A stretch of 40,199 nt of DNA, taken from the NCBI RefSeq assembly GCF_004634245.1, contig NZ_SJTF01000024.1, forward strand, positions 1-40,199. The letters run 5' to 3'. Made by a program: the position numbers and the translations under genes. Under the pieces are notes generated by a model that was not told where the DNA came from, made no database searches, and saw only the letters and a list, made by a program, of their open reading frames with translations. Shown here piece after piece: positions 23,172 to 31,923 of this stretch. Numbering within the stretch: position 1 is the stretch's first letter; the number at the start of each line of letters is the position of its first letter. The DNA is from Flavobacterium foetidum (GTDB lineage Bacteria; Bacteroidota; Bacteroidia; Flavobacteriales; Flavobacteriaceae).

Positions 23172-24275
23172 ATGTATAAAGATCAAGATTTATTTTATTT
23201 ATTAGCATTGCTAAAAGTTGACGGAGTGGGAGATATTATGGCCAAGAAATTGCTCGCTTCTTGTGGCAGTGCCGAAGCTGTATTTAAAAGTAAAGTAAGT
23301 CAAATTGCTGCAATTGACGGAGTTGGCGCTGTTTTATTGAAAAATCTAAAAGATAAAACAATTTTTCAGAAAGCCGAAAGAGAGCTTCTTTTTATAAACA
23401 CTGAGAGAATTAATGTTTCTTGTTTTCAAGATGAAAGTTATCCTGAGCGTTTAAAACACTGTATAGATGCACCTGTTTTAATTTTTACGGCAGGAAAAAT
23501 TGACCTGAGAGACCGAAAGATTATCAGCATTGTCGGAACACGCCAAATCACATCGTACGGAACCGAGTTTTGTAAAAAATTGATTGAAGATTTGATTTCG
23601 CTAAATCCAGTTATCGTAAGCGGTTTTGCTTACGGAGTAGATATTGTGGCGCATCAGGCAGCGATTGATGCGGGTCTTCAGACAATTGGCGTATTGGCTC
23701 ATGGCCTAAATCAGGTTTACCCAAAGGTGCATAAAAAGTATATGGCAAAGATGGAAGAAAACGGTGGTTTTATTACTGAATTTTGGAGTGATTCGAATCC
23801 AGATAAAGAGAAATTTGTACGCAGAAATCGCATTGTCGCTGGTATGTCTGAAGCTACAATTGTGATAGAATCTGCCGACAAAGGAGGTTCGCTCATTACG
23901 GCTAAAATGGCCAACGACTACAATCGGGATGTTTTTGCAGTACCGGGCCGCATTACAGACAAGTACAGCCAAGGTTGCAATAATCTGATTAAAACACAGC
24001 AAGCAAATGTACTGACCTCGGCTACAGATTTAATTTATATGCTCAATTGGGATGTGCAACTTAAAAGTAAGTCGGTACAAAAACAACTATTTGTTGATTT
24101 AAATGAAGAAGAACAAAAGATTTATGATTTTCTGATGAAAAACGGAAAAGAGCTGCTTGATATAATTGCGTTGGAATGCGATTTTCCGATATTTAAAATG
24201 TCGAGTCTTCTATTGAATATGGAATTGAAAGGCATAGTTCGTCCTTTGCCTGGAAAATTGTTTGAAATAATTTAA
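23172..24275 (+). CDS. dprA: DNA-processing protein DprA
   Basis: DprA binds incoming single-stranded DNA during natural transformation and loads RecA. 367 residues from ATG 23172; the frame is open to 23130 but the extra 14 residues (CNFLFY...) are not family-like. An N-terminal helix-hairpin-helix part (KVDGVGDIMAKKLLASCG) precedes the Rossmann core: ISIVGTRQITSYG, VSGFAYGVDIVAHQAA, VLAHGLNQVYP, RNRIVAGMSEATIVIE, and GSLITAKMANDYNRDVFAVPG. A C-terminal winged-helix part (about 295-367) is present. The gene is single and divergent from HU-SPOR; both start regions lie in the AT-rich 22948-23171 interval. recA is 3.3 kb away. Confidence 0.95.
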   Translation: MYKDQDLFYLLALLKVDGVGDIMAKKLLASCGSAEAVFKSKVSQIAAIDGVGAVLLKNLKDKTIFQKAERELLFINTERINVSCFQDESYPERLKHCIDAPVLIFTAGKIDLRDRKIISIVGTRQITSYGTEFCKKLIEDLISLNPVIVSGFAYGVDIVAHQAAIDAGLQTIGVLAHGLNQVYPKVHKKYMAKMEENGGFITEFWSDSNPDKEKFVRRNRIVAGMSEATIVIESADKGGSLITAKMANDYNRDVFAVPGRITDKYSQGCNNLIKTQQANVLTSATDLIYMLNWDVQLKSKSVQKQLFVDLNEEEQKIYDFLMKNGKELLDIIALECDFPIFKMSSLLLNMELKGIVRPLPGKLFEII

Positions 24276-24502
24276 CGAGTAAATTCTGTTATATTTTTAT
24301 ATCGTTTTTTCTTGATTTAAAGAAAGAAAAATAAATTTTGAAGCCGTAGGTCGTTTGCGGTACAAAGCTTGGCTTAGAAGTTTCCAAAACGATAAATAAA
24401 GTATTTAAAAATTCGATTCGTCAACTTTTATCTGAAAATTGAAGAAAATACTAGAAATTTTACAAAAAGCGTTTGGAATTCTTGAAAAAAGCGATTTAAA
24501 TA

Positions 24503-24540
24503 AAAAAAGCCCGAAAGGTTTTTGGCCAATCGGGTTTTTA
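24503..24540. terminator. Bidirectional terminator downstream of the 24549 gene
   Basis: AAAAAAGCCCGA pairs with TCGGGTTTTT around a 15-base loop, with A/T runs on both sides. It lies 9 bases from the end of the minus-strand gene and 230 bases after dprA. The 24276-24500 interval between holds nothing I can identify. Confidence 0.8.
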
Positions 24541-24548
24541 AAATATTT

Positions 24549-24953
24549 TCAATTTGTATTGTAGTTCCAGAAAGCTTCTTCGGCACCAGCTCCATCGAGA
24601 AGACAAAAGGCGGCATACGAAATATCGGTTAACCAATCATTGATTTGTGCGGTCTGTTCTGCGGTAATCAAATTGTTACTTTGCAACATTCCTTCTGGAT
24701 GTATGGCCCACATCCTGCCCAAATGAGTAATGCCCATAATCGCACTTATGATTCTTTTATCTACAAAATCTTTTTCCATTTCTGGGGCAAGGACTTGCAG
24801 AGCCTTCATAATCAGATGGTAATTTTTTTCATTAAGTTTACCGCAAAAGGGACGCAGCTGTCCTAGAAAACCGTTTTCCCATCTTTTGCTTGTTATGTCT
24901 TCGTGAGAACCGCTTTGATACATTAATTCTTCAACAGCTTCTTCTTTTGTCAT
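24549..24953 (-). CDS. Conserved hypothetical protein
   Basis: 134 residues, soluble, without signal peptide or membrane segments. The N-terminus is acidic and helical (TKEEAVEELMYQSGSHED). The middle contains GQLRPFCGKLNEKNYHLIMK, and the end is Trp/Asn-rich (INDWLTDISYAAFCLLDG, then GAEEAFWNYN). The helical content suggests a small all-alpha cytoplasmic protein. No family is recognised. It starts 37 bases after the trpS stop on the same strand and may be co-transcribed with trpS. A one-mismatch -7 box (AACCTTTG, 24974-24981) could also give it its own promoter. Confidence 0.7.
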   Translation of the reverse strand: MTKEEAVEELMYQSGSHEDITSKRWENGFLGQLRPFCGKLNEKNYHLIMKALQVLAPEMEKDFVDKRIISAIMGITHLGRMWAIHPEGMLQSNNLITAEQTAQINDWLTDISYAAFCLLDGAGAEEAFWNYNTN

Positions 24954-24990
24954 GGTTGGTCAATGATTATCGCAAAGGTTTGTTTTGAAC

Positions 24991-25965
24991 CTAGTTTTGA
25001 AATCCTAACTTCTCGCGAACTCTTTTTAGAACTTCATCGGCAACTAATGCAGCTTTTGCAGCACCTTTTCGTAAAAGTACATCTACTTCATCGAGATTGT
25101 TTATGTAATAGCTGTATTTTTCTCTTTCTGTTTTATATTTTTCAGTAATCAATTCAAATATAGCTTGTTTGGCGTGTCCGTAACCGTAATTTCCAGCTAA
25201 GTAGTTTGCTCTCATTGCTGCAATTTGAGATTCATTGGCCATAAGAGAATAAATAGCAAAGGCATTGCAAGTATCCGGATTTTTTGGAGCTTCAAGCGGA
25301 GTACTGTCTGTTTCGATGCTCATGATTTGTTTGCGCAAAGCTTTATCATCCAAGAAAATATTAATGTAATTATTGGCAGATTTACTCATTTTTCCTCCGT
25401 TTGTTCCCGGAATCAATTTGCCTTCTTCCTGAGTAATAGCTTCTGGAAGTACAAATGTTTCTCCCATCTGGTGGTTGAATCTTGAGGCGACATCACGTGT
25501 AATTTCTAAATGTTGCTCCTGATCTTTTCCAACAGGAACAAATTCAGCATCATACAACAAAATATCGGCAGCCATCAACATCGGATAGGTAAAAAGCCCG
25601 GCATTAACATCGCTTAAACGATCGGCTTTATCTTTAAAAGAATGTGCCAGAGTCAAACGCTGAAAAGGAAAAAAACAGCTTAAATACCAACTTAACTCAG
25701 TTGTTTGTACTACATCTGACTGTCTGTAGAATGTAACACGGTCAGTATCCAGTCCGAAGGCAAGCCAGGCAGCCGCTACACTAAAGGTATTTTCTCTTAA
25801 CGTTTTTCCGTCTTTAATTTGCGTAATCGAATGTAAATCAGCGATAAACAAAAATGATTCGTTTGCCGGATTGTTTGATAATTCGATTGCTGGAATAATT
25901 GCTCCTAATAAATTTCCTAAATGCGGTGTTCCAGTACTTTGAACACCCGTAAGTATTTTTGCCAT
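24991..25965 (-). CDS. trpS: Tryptophanyl-tRNA synthetase
   Basis: Class I synthetase charging tRNA-Trp, 324 residues from the ATG at 25965. HIGH is TPHLGNLLGA near residues 12-21, KMSKS is GGKMSKSANNYI near 190, and DRVTFYRQSDV and FKDKADR are family segments. The frame is open upstream to 26025, but those 20 extra residues are not TrpRS-like. The -7 box (25986-25993) lies inside them, so the start at 25965 is preferred. Confidence 0.95.
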   Translation of the reverse strand: MAKILTGVQSTGTPHLGNLLGAIIPAIELSNNPANESFLFIADLHSITQIKDGKTLRENTFSVAAAWLAFGLDTDRVTFYRQSDVVQTTELSWYLSCFFPFQRLTLAHSFKDKADRLSDVNAGLFTYPMLMAADILLYDAEFVPVGKDQEQHLEITRDVASRFNHQMGETFVLPEAITQEEGKLIPGTNGGKMSKSANNYINIFLDDKALRKQIMSIETDSTPLEAPKNPDTCNAFAIYSLMANESQIAAMRANYLAGNYGYGHAKQAIFELITEKYKTEREKYSYYINNLDEVDVLLRKGAAKAALVADEVLKRVREKLGFQN

Positions 25966-25985
25966 TCTCAATTTTTTCTGAATTG

Positions 25986-26016
25986 CAAATGTCGTGATGT
26001 TTTTTCTAACCGCAAA
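25986..26016 (-). promoter_or_regulatory. Promoter of trpS
   Basis: On the minus strand TTTG (26016 to 26013), 19 bases, GACATTTG (25993 to 25986), one mismatch from TAnnTTTG. The ATG is 21 bases further on. Confidence 0.5.
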
Positions 26017-26241
26017 AGCACGCAAAGATTTTACCGTAAAGCATGCAAGATTTTTAATTAATAGTTTCAGTCTTCTAAGAGGAATAGCGACAGATTAAAA
26101 TGATTTCAGAGATTTTAGAAATCCATGTAATCCTTTTAATCTTTGGCTATAAACTTTGAGTACTTTGCTAAAATCATTTATGTTATTTGCGTTAAATAAT
26201 GTACGAGTCAAATTCTTGTTTAATATTCCTTTCCGTTTTAC

Positions 26242-26249
26242 TACATTTG
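26242..26249 (+). promoter_or_regulatory. -7 box close to the plsC start
   Basis: TACATTTG matches TAnnTTTG and ends 5 bases before the ATG at 26255, which would give a nearly leaderless mRNA. The best -33 candidate (TTG, 26216-26218) is rather far away at 23 bases. Confidence 0.4.
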
Positions 26250-26254
26250 AAGCT

Positions 26255-26995
26255 ATGAAAATACTTAAAATTGCTTTTTGGATTCTTTGGCGCATTTGGT
26301 TTTACGTCTTGATGGCGGTTCCGATATTTGTTATGTTGCCATTTCTGCTCATTTCTATCATTTCAGAAAGAGGATATCCGTATTTCTTTAAAATGGCACG
26401 AATTTGGGCTAAAATCATTCTTTTTGGCATGGGTTTTTATTACATCGTGAAGAGAGAGCAAAAGCTGATTAAAGGCAAAAGCTATATGATTGTCGCCAAT
26501 CATACTTCGATGACCGATATTATGTTGACTTTGGTTTTGGTTAAAAATCCATTTGTTTTTGTCGGGAAGAAGGAGCTGGTCAAAATTCCGCTTTTCGGAT
26601 TTTTCTACAAAAGGACTTGTATTCTAGTCGACAGAAGTTCATCAAAAAGCAAAAATGAGGTTTTCAAAAGAGCGCAGAACCGTCTTAATCAAGGTCTGAG
26701 TATCTGTATTTTTCCAGAAGGAGGCGTACCGGATGACGAAAGCATATTGCTGGACGAATTTAAAGATGGCGCATTCCGACTTGCCATAGAACATCAGATT
26801 CCGATTGTGCCGATTGTTTATCCCGATAACAAAGAGCGTTTTTCATATACATTTTTAAGCGGAAGTCCGGGTAAAATGAGAGCAAAAATTTTGCCGTTTG
26901 TTGAAACGGAAGGACTCACAACAGATCACAGAAAAGAACTTAGAGACAAAGTCAGAGCAATGATTTTAAATGGTTTACTGGAATATCAGAAGTAG
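26255..26995 (+). CDS. plsC: 1-acyl-sn-glycerol-3-phosphate acyltransferase (PlsC-like)
   Basis: Makes phosphatidic acid by acylating lysophosphatidic acid at the inner membrane. 246 residues from ATG 26255. Two hydrophobic helices near the N-terminus (about 6-38) precede the acyltransferase motifs. These are NHTSMTD (the HX4D catalytic motif, His near residue 81), FFYKRTCILVDRSS, FPEGGVPD (motif III) and IPIVPIVY (motif IV). The frame is open to 26156, but the upstream part is not family-like. A terminator follows at 27022. The gene is divergent from trpS. Confidence 0.92.
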   Translation: MKILKIAFWILWRIWFYVLMAVPIFVMLPFLLISIISERGYPYFFKMARIWAKIILFGMGFYYIVKREQKLIKGKSYMIVANHTSMTDIMLTLVLVKNPFVFVGKKELVKIPLFGFFYKRTCILVDRSSSKSKNEVFKRAQNRLNQGLSICIFPEGGVPDDESILLDEFKDGAFRLAIEHQIPIVPIVYPDNKERFSYTFLSGSPGKMRAKILPFVETEGLTTDHRKELRDKVRAMILNGLLEYQK

Positions 26996-27021
26996 ATTTT
27001 ATTTCTAAAAAATTATAAGCG

Positions 27022-27057
27022 AAAAGCCGGAAGATTTATTAAAATCTTCCGGCTTTT
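27022..27057 (+). terminator. Terminator of plsC
   Basis: A 16-bp perfect stem (27022-27037 with 27042-27057, containing GCCGGAAGA), loop ATTA, running into T. Confidence 0.92.
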
Positions 27058-27093
27058 TTTTGAATTAAAAACCCCAAATTTTTATTCAAAAAG

Positions 27094-27198
27094 TTATCTA
27101 TGAATAATTTTTTCTGAAATAAAACGCAATACTTTTTTAAATTTTAGCTTGGTTTTTCTGCGGTTTTTATTGTACAACAATTCTATTTTTTCTTTCAT
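27094..27198 (-). CDS. Possible 34-residue basic peptide
   Basis: An open frame of 34 codons from the ATG at 27198 encodes KEKIELLYNKNRRKTKLKF and then KKVLRFISEKIIHR, strongly basic and amphipathic. It lies in a 560-base interval between plsC and recA that otherwise holds no gene. No promoter or ribosome-binding site is obvious. The composition could simply follow from AT-rich DNA, so this is a weak call. Confidence 0.25.
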   Translation of the reverse strand: MKEKIELLYNKNRRKTKLKFKKVLRFISEKIIHR

Positions 27199-27321
27199 GG
27201 TAAAAATATTAATGGTTGAAAAATAAAGAGTCTGGTTACAACTCAGTTAACGTCACATTTTATAGATGCAGAAAAATGAAAATGGTTGCGCGAAATATGA
27301 AATTTTTTTTACAAAAAACGA

Positions 27322-27360
27322 TAAAAACCCGTTAGCACCAAGTCAACCAACGGATTTTTA
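27322..27360. terminator. Terminator-like imperfect hairpin between plsC and recA
   Basis: TAAAAACCCGTTAG pairs with CCAACGGATTTTTA, with an internal mismatch. The rest of the interval 27199-27440 shows nothing recognisable. Confidence 0.4.
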
Positions 27361-27499
27361 TACAAATATTCAACCAATATAAATTCTAAAAAAATGTGGT
27401 AAAGGTATTATGGCAATACCAATTAAAACATGTTTTTTATATAGATGAGTGTTTGTAAAAAAGGTTGCGTCTGTTTTTTGTTTTTTTTGAAAAAAATAA

Positions 27500-27530
27500 A
27501 ACCCGAAAGATTTTTGAAATCTTTCGGGTT
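27500..27530 (-). terminator. Terminator of recA
   Basis: A 14-bp perfect stem (27500-27513 with 27517-27530, containing CCCGAAAGA), 3-base loop. On the minus strand it runs into a U-rich stretch, 28 bases after the recA stop. Confidence 0.9.
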
Positions 27531-27558
27531 AGAAGCTGTTTTTTACAGCTGTATGATT

Positions 27559-28566
27559 TTAAGCGTTTGCTATTTCCTTAATGTGTTCTTTGATTTTAAC
27601 TTCCAGTTCTTCAGCAAGTTCTGGATTGTCTTTAATCAAAGCTTTAACAGCATCACGTCCTTGCCCTAGCTTTGTATCACCGTAGCTGAACCATGATCCT
27701 GCTTTTTTAACGATGTCAAATTCAACCGCTAAATCTAAGATTTCGCCAGTTTTAGAAACTCCTTCGCCGTACATAATGTCAAATTCGGCAGTTTTGAAAG
27801 GTGGCGCTACTTTGTTTTTAACGATTTTAACTTTGGTTCTGTTACCGATTACGTTTTCACCATCTTTAATTTGAGCAGAACGACGAATATCTAAACGAAC
27901 AGAAGCGTAGAATTTCAAGGCGTTACCTCCCGTTGTTGTTTCAGGATTTCCAAACATTACACCGATTTTTTCACGAAGCTGGTTGATGAAGAAAACGGTA
28001 CAGTTTGTTTTGCTGATAGTTCCGGTAAGTTTTCTCAGAGCTTGAGACATCAAACGTGCGTGAAGACCCATTTTGGAATCTCCCATTTCGCCTTCGATTT
28101 CGCTTTTTGGAGTTAAGGCCGCAACAGAGTCAATTACCACAATATCAATAGCCCCAGAACGAATCAAGTTTTCGGCAATTTCTAAAGCCTGCTCACCATT
28201 GTCTGGCTGAGAAATGATTAGATTTTCAATATCAACATTTAACTTTTCGGCATAGTTTCTATCAAAAGCATGTTCCGCATCGATAAATGCCGCTATACCG
28301 CCCGCTTTTTGCGCTTCAGCAATTGCGTGTAATGTCAAAGTTGTTTTACCAGAAGATTCTGGTCCGTATATTTCTATAATTCTTCCTTTTGGATAACCGT
28401 TTACGCCAAGAGCTAAATCGACACCTAAAGATCCTGAAGAGATTGTTTCTACTTCTACAATGGCTCTGTCGCCCATTTTCATTACGGTACCTTTTCCGTA
28501 AGTTTTATCAAGCTTATCAAGCGTAAGCTGTAACGCTTTTAATTTGGCTTCTTTGTCTGAACTCAT
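27559..28566 (-). CDS. recA: Recombinase RecA
   Basis: 335 residues. RecA forms filaments on single-stranded DNA, promotes strand exchange and triggers LexA cleavage. Walker A is GPESSGKTTL (about residues 69-78) and Walker B is IVVIDSVAAL. The L2 loop contains FGNPETTTGGNALKFYAS, and FINQLREKIGVMFG is typical. The C-terminal acidic tail common in proteobacteria is short here. I see no TAnnTTTG box or SOS-type operator in the 144 bases before the start. The gene directly follows the thioesterase gene on the same strand but at 144 bases distance, so its own promoter is likely. Confidence 0.98.
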   Translation of the reverse strand: MSSDKEAKLKALQLTLDKLDKTYGKGTVMKMGDRAIVEVETISSGSLGVDLALGVNGYPKGRIIEIYGPESSGKTTLTLHAIAEAQKAGGIAAFIDAEHAFDRNYAEKLNVDIENLIISQPDNGEQALEIAENLIRSGAIDIVVIDSVAALTPKSEIEGEMGDSKMGLHARLMSQALRKLTGTISKTNCTVFFINQLREKIGVMFGNPETTTGGNALKFYASVRLDIRRSAQIKDGENVIGNRTKVKIVKNKVAPPFKTAEFDIMYGEGVSKTGEILDLAVEFDIVKKAGSWFSYGDTKLGQGRDAVKALIKDNPELAEELEVKIKEHIKEIANA

Positions 28567-28710
28567 TTTTTCTAAATATCTTAAATTGTTTATTTTTCTG
28601 TCCAGCCAAAATTAAAGAAATTGCTTCATAAAATTTTAATGGATGGCTTAGAAATTGTAAAATTACTTCTTTTTTTGAAGTTTGATTGTTCCAAATTGTC
28701 ACAATTTTCA

Positions 28711-29220
28711 CTACAGAAACAAAGCCTTTAATTCGGTTGCGTCCGAAGGTTTTATTTTTCCGGCCAACAACAAGCTTAATTGTTTTCTTCTAAGGGCAGC
28801 ATCAAAACGCTGAATTTCAAGTTCAGTTTCTGGGATGATCGGGGGAACTTCTACTGGTCTTCCGTTATCATCAACAGCAACAAAAGTGTAGATTGCTTCG
28901 TTGGCTTTGGTACGGTTTCCAGATTCGCGGTCTTCTACCCAAACATCGATAAAAACTTCCATAGAACTTTTAAAAGATCTGGAAACTTTTGCTTCGACCG
29001 TAACAACGCTGCCTAGCGAAATAGCTCTATTGAAAGCAACATGATTTACAGAAGCCGTTACTACAATGCGACGCGAATGTCTGCGGGCAGCGATGCTTGC
29101 TGCACGATCCATTCGGGCCAATAATTCACCACCGAAAAGATTGTTTAAAGGATTTGTCTCGCTTGGCAAAACTAAATCGGTTAAAACGGTTAAGGATTCT
29201 GAAGGGTGTTTTGGATTCAT
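28711..29220 (-). CDS. Acyl-CoA thioesterase, hotdog fold (YciA-like)
   Basis: 169 residues. The hotdog-fold signature is NLFGGELLARMDRAASIAARR, shown here as NNLFGGELLARMD and AASIAARR, with the Asp (MD) as presumed catalytic residue. VTASVNHVAFNRAISLG, VEDRESGNR and TFVAVDDNGRP are usual in the BFIT/YciA group of medium- to long-chain acyl-CoA hydrolases. The C-terminal tail (RRKQLSLLLAGKIKP) is basic and helical. It starts 16 bases after the KilA-N gene stop, so the two may share a transcript. Confidence 0.88.
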   Translation of the reverse strand: MNPKHPSESLTVLTDLVLPSETNPLNNLFGGELLARMDRAASIAARRHSRRIVVTASVNHVAFNRAISLGSVVTVEAKVSRSFKSSMEVFIDVWVEDRESGNRTKANEAIYTFVAVDDNGRPVEVPPIIPETELEIQRFDAALRRKQLSLLLAGKIKPSDATELKALFL

Positions 29221-29236
29221 TTTTTTGATAATAATT

Positions 29237-30220
29237 TTATTGAAAGTCTTGATCTTTCCTTTTAGAATTTGATTCTTTTTCTTTTTTAAATTTCAAGAGA
29301 TTTTCCTTGTTAATTTCAAGAATTGATTTCTTAGACTCATCTTCTAATTCTTCTCCTGTTCTGTCTTTAGCTTCGATATAAGTAGTTTCGTCTTTTTTTC
29401 TAACGGATTTTATTATATCTATTTTAGAAAGTTGTTCTAAGTGCTCTTTTGCCATTTTTTGAAGTAAGGTAAATCTTGTTTTTTTTTCAGTATTTAATTT
29501 AATCATTTCGGCATTCATAACCTCTAGATTCGACATTACTAGTAATTCATTTATACTAGAAAAATCTCTCATGTTTTTTGTTTTAGACAAATCTGGATTT
29601 GCTTCTTTCCATTCTTTTGATGTATAACCATAAAGAGCAAGATTCAATATTTCTGCTTCATTAGCATATTCAATTCCTCTTTTGTCAAGGGGCAAAGAAC
29701 TTTTTGGAATTATAAATTTTTGAACAGCGTCGGTATGTATGGAGTAATTGGCCTTACTCAATATTCTTCTCACATCCCATTCTAAATTGTATTGGTTTGT
29801 TTCAATTTCTTTAAGTCTTTGGTATTCAGTAACTATGTAGAGTTGAAAAACCGGACTAATCCACATTCCAAAGTTAAAAGCTATATCTTTATGAGCATAA
29901 GTTCCACCATATCTACCTGTTGTAGCTGTAATACCTATTGCATTTGTTTTTTCACGCCATTCTTTGACACTTACTTTAAAAGTATTTAATCCCGCACCTT
30001 CTTTAATTATGGCGAATTCGCCATAATTAAAATTTGGATTGTTTAGACTTTCCCAAGCCGCTAAATATTCGAGAGTATTTCTATTTCTTAACCAATCACT
30101 TATAAAAAAATCGCCATCATTAGCTTTTATCATATCGGTTAGACAGATATAATCACTTTTGTTAATATTTAACATTGATATTTCGTGATCTTGTACTATT
30201 AATTTTATGTGTTTTGACAT
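29237..30220 (-). CDS. KilA-N domain protein
   Basis: 327 residues. The KilA-N DNA-binding domain occupies about residues 15-135: YICLTDMIKANDGDFFISDW, then NRNTLEYLAAWE, TGRYGGTYAHKDIAFNFGMW and SPVFQLYIVTEYQRL. The C-terminal 150 residues are charged and helical (YTSKEWKEANPDLSKTKNMR, later KKSILEINKENLLKFKKEKE) and resemble an unrecognised KilA-N partner region. KilA-N is typical of phages, plasmids and some host-defence or mobile loci. The gene sits alone among housekeeping genes, with more AT-rich codons than its neighbours. It probably arrived by transfer; its role is unknown. Confidence 0.85.
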   Translation of the reverse strand: MSKHIKLIVQDHEISMLNINKSDYICLTDMIKANDGDFFISDWLRNRNTLEYLAAWESLNNPNFNYGEFAIIKEGAGLNTFKVSVKEWREKTNAIGITATTGRYGGTYAHKDIAFNFGMWISPVFQLYIVTEYQRLKEIETNQYNLEWDVRRILSKANYSIHTDAVQKFIIPKSSLPLDKRGIEYANEAEILNLALYGYTSKEWKEANPDLSKTKNMRDFSSINELLVMSNLEVMNAEMIKLNTEKKTRFTLLQKMAKEHLEQLSKIDIIKSVRKKDETTYIEAKDRTGEELEDESKKSILEINKENLLKFKKEKESNSKRKDQDFQ

Positions 30221-30308
30221 ATTAGTTTTTATTTAGAAATATATGCTTTACCAATGCTTTTATTAGTAAAAATGACTTTTATATTTATTAATGAATATAA
30301 GTTTTAGA

Positions 30309-30692
30309 TTAATTCAACCAATAAACCGCCATAACAGCTGGTATAAAATATATTACGATAGTTCTCGCACCGTCGTAATCTTTTGCCAGACGCTGTCCGA
30401 AAAGCATCATAAGCAAACAGATGCAGGAGAATATGGCTCCGTAAAAACCAAATTCGCGTCCGCTTTTTAGTAGTAATTGTATTACGCCAACCGCACATAA
30501 AATACCGGCTATCAATTCTATAATTAGAAGATGAAGCAAGGCTAGCGGCACTTGGTTTTTTAATATTGTTTTAGAAAAATGTTCTTTGAGCCAAGTTACA
30601 TTGTCTTTCCAGTAGAAAATTTTCTCGTAACCTGATTGCAGAAAAGTCAGTGCCAAGAAAATCAGGATTATAATTGAAGCGGCATTATTCAT
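30309..30692 (-). CDS. DoxX-family membrane protein
   Basis: 127 residues with four hydrophobic helices (about 5-17, 46-70, 78-97 and 105-126). The first contains LALTFLQSGYEKIFYW and the second ELIAGILCAVGVIQLLL, both DoxX-like. DoxX-type proteins are small integral membrane proteins of uncertain, probably redox-related function. The gene follows the delta'-like gene by 7 bases on the same strand, so they form an operon. Confidence 0.8.
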   Translation of the reverse strand: MNNAASIIILIFLALTFLQSGYEKIFYWKDNVTWLKEHFSKTILKNQVPLALLHLLIIELIAGILCAVGVIQLLLKSGREFGFYGAIFSCICLLMMLFGQRLAKDYDGARTIVIYFIPAVMAVYWLN

Positions 30693-30699
30693 TTTAAAT

Positions 30700-31848
30700 C
30701 TATTTTTTGTGAATTAAACGAGTCAGTTTGATAGACAAATCGGTCAGGATTATTTTGGCATTTCCATTTCTTTCAATATGATACATGGCATCTGAAAGTT
30801 CTTTGAAAATCTCATGAATGTTATTTCCGTTTACAAAAGGAGCAAAATTTTCGAGTTTGAACTTATCCACTTTTGGTTCTATATAAACGAGACTTGGCGC
30901 CTGATAGTTTAATAAAAGGGCTTGGCGGAACATTTCGATACAGAACTGAATAAATTTTTTCTGGCTTTCACGACCAAGTCCGGCGATTTCTTCGCTCCAG
31001 GAAATTAAGTCTTGAATGGCAGCAGCATTTCCTTTGGCGCGAAACGCGGCACGTACCCAATTGACAAACCACTGCTCAAACGGATAATCTGAATCGTCTT
31101 CTTTTAAGAGATGTAAGGCTTTGTTAAAATTGCCTTGCGCCTGATGTGCAATTTTTTTGGCTAAATTCGGATCTGTATTTTCTTGTTTTACGAGCGCTTC
31201 GGCAATCACTTTTTCGGGAAGCCCGTTAAAATGAATTACCTGGCATCGGGAACGAATGGTTTGGATTATATCCTCCTCATTTTCTGAAATGAGAATAAAA
31301 ATCGTTTTTTCTGCAGGTTCTTCCAGAAGTTTCAAAAGCTTGTTGGAGGCCGCGATGTTCATTTTGTCTGCCATCCAGATGATCATGATTTTGTAACCGC
31401 CTTCGTAAGATTTTAACGCAAATGATTTTAAGACTTCCTGCGCATCTTCAACCCTTATTTCTCCTTGCTTGTTTTGAACGCCTAAAACTTTGTACCAGTC
31501 AAAAAGTCCGCCGTAAGGCATTTCTAAAACAAAAGACCTCCAATCCTGAATAAAGTCGATGCTTTTTGGTTTGGTCTTTACATCTTCTGTTGTAACGGTC
31601 GGGTAAATAAAGTGCAGGTCGGGATGCGAGATGTTTTCGAACTTTAGATTGCAGGAATCATTTCCGTTTGAATTTTCGTCTCCAGAATTACTGCATAAAA
31701 TATATTGGGCATAAGCTATGGCCGCAGCCAATGTACCGCTTCCTTCTGGTCCAACAAATAATTGTGCATGCGGAATTCTTCCAGAAGCCGCACTTTTTAT
31801 CAGATGGCTTTTAATATAATCCTGCCCTAAAATTTGAGAAAATTGCAT
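30700..31848 (-). CDS. holB: DNA polymerase III delta'-like subunit
   Basis: 382 residues from ATG 31848, starting MQFSQILGQDYIKSHLI, as in the clamp-loader AAA+ family. The frame continues upstream to 31923, but the promoter box lies at 31853-31860. The P-loop is GPEGSGTLAAA, with Thr in place of the Lys needed for ATP binding. That fits delta', which does not hydrolyse ATP. The SRC motif (TIRSRCQVIHF) is intact, so it can supply the arginine finger. The Cys ligands of the zinc module seem partly lost. The C-terminal collar part is present (residues about 250-382). DoxX follows 7 bases downstream. Confidence 0.88.
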   Translation of the reverse strand: MQFSQILGQDYIKSHLIKSAASGRIPHAQLFVGPEGSGTLAAAIAYAQYILCSNSGDENSNGNDSCNLKFENISHPDLHFIYPTVTTEDVKTKPKSIDFIQDWRSFVLEMPYGGLFDWYKVLGVQNKQGEIRVEDAQEVLKSFALKSYEGGYKIMIIWMADKMNIAASNKLLKLLEEPAEKTIFILISENEEDIIQTIRSRCQVIHFNGLPEKVIAEALVKQENTDPNLAKKIAHQAQGNFNKALHLLKEDDSDYPFEQWFVNWVRAAFRAKGNAAAIQDLISWSEEIAGLGRESQKKFIQFCIEMFRQALLLNYQAPSLVYIEPKVDKFKLENFAPFVNGNNIHEIFKELSDAMYHIERNGNAKIILTDLSIKLTRLIHKK

Positions 31849-31852
31849 GAAG

Positions 31853-31881
31853 CAAAGATAGAAGAAAATGATGTAGCCAAA
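31853..31881 (-). promoter_or_regulatory. Promoter of the holB-doxX operon (leaderless)
   Basis: On the minus strand TTTG (31881 to 31878), 17 bases, TATCTTTG (31860 to 31853). The ATG begins 5 bases after the last G. Confidence 0.65.
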
Positions 31882-31923
31882 AATTTTAAGAGAAAACTTT
31901 ATGAGCCGTTTTTTGGAAATCAA

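Noticed and set aside
24276..24500. Gene remnant after dprA
   Set aside because: No open frame or family-like segment could be found on either strand.
27445..27669. Cys/Phe-rich 74-codon frame on the plus strand
   Set aside because: It overlaps the recA end and its terminator and encodes a composition expected from the antisense of that region.
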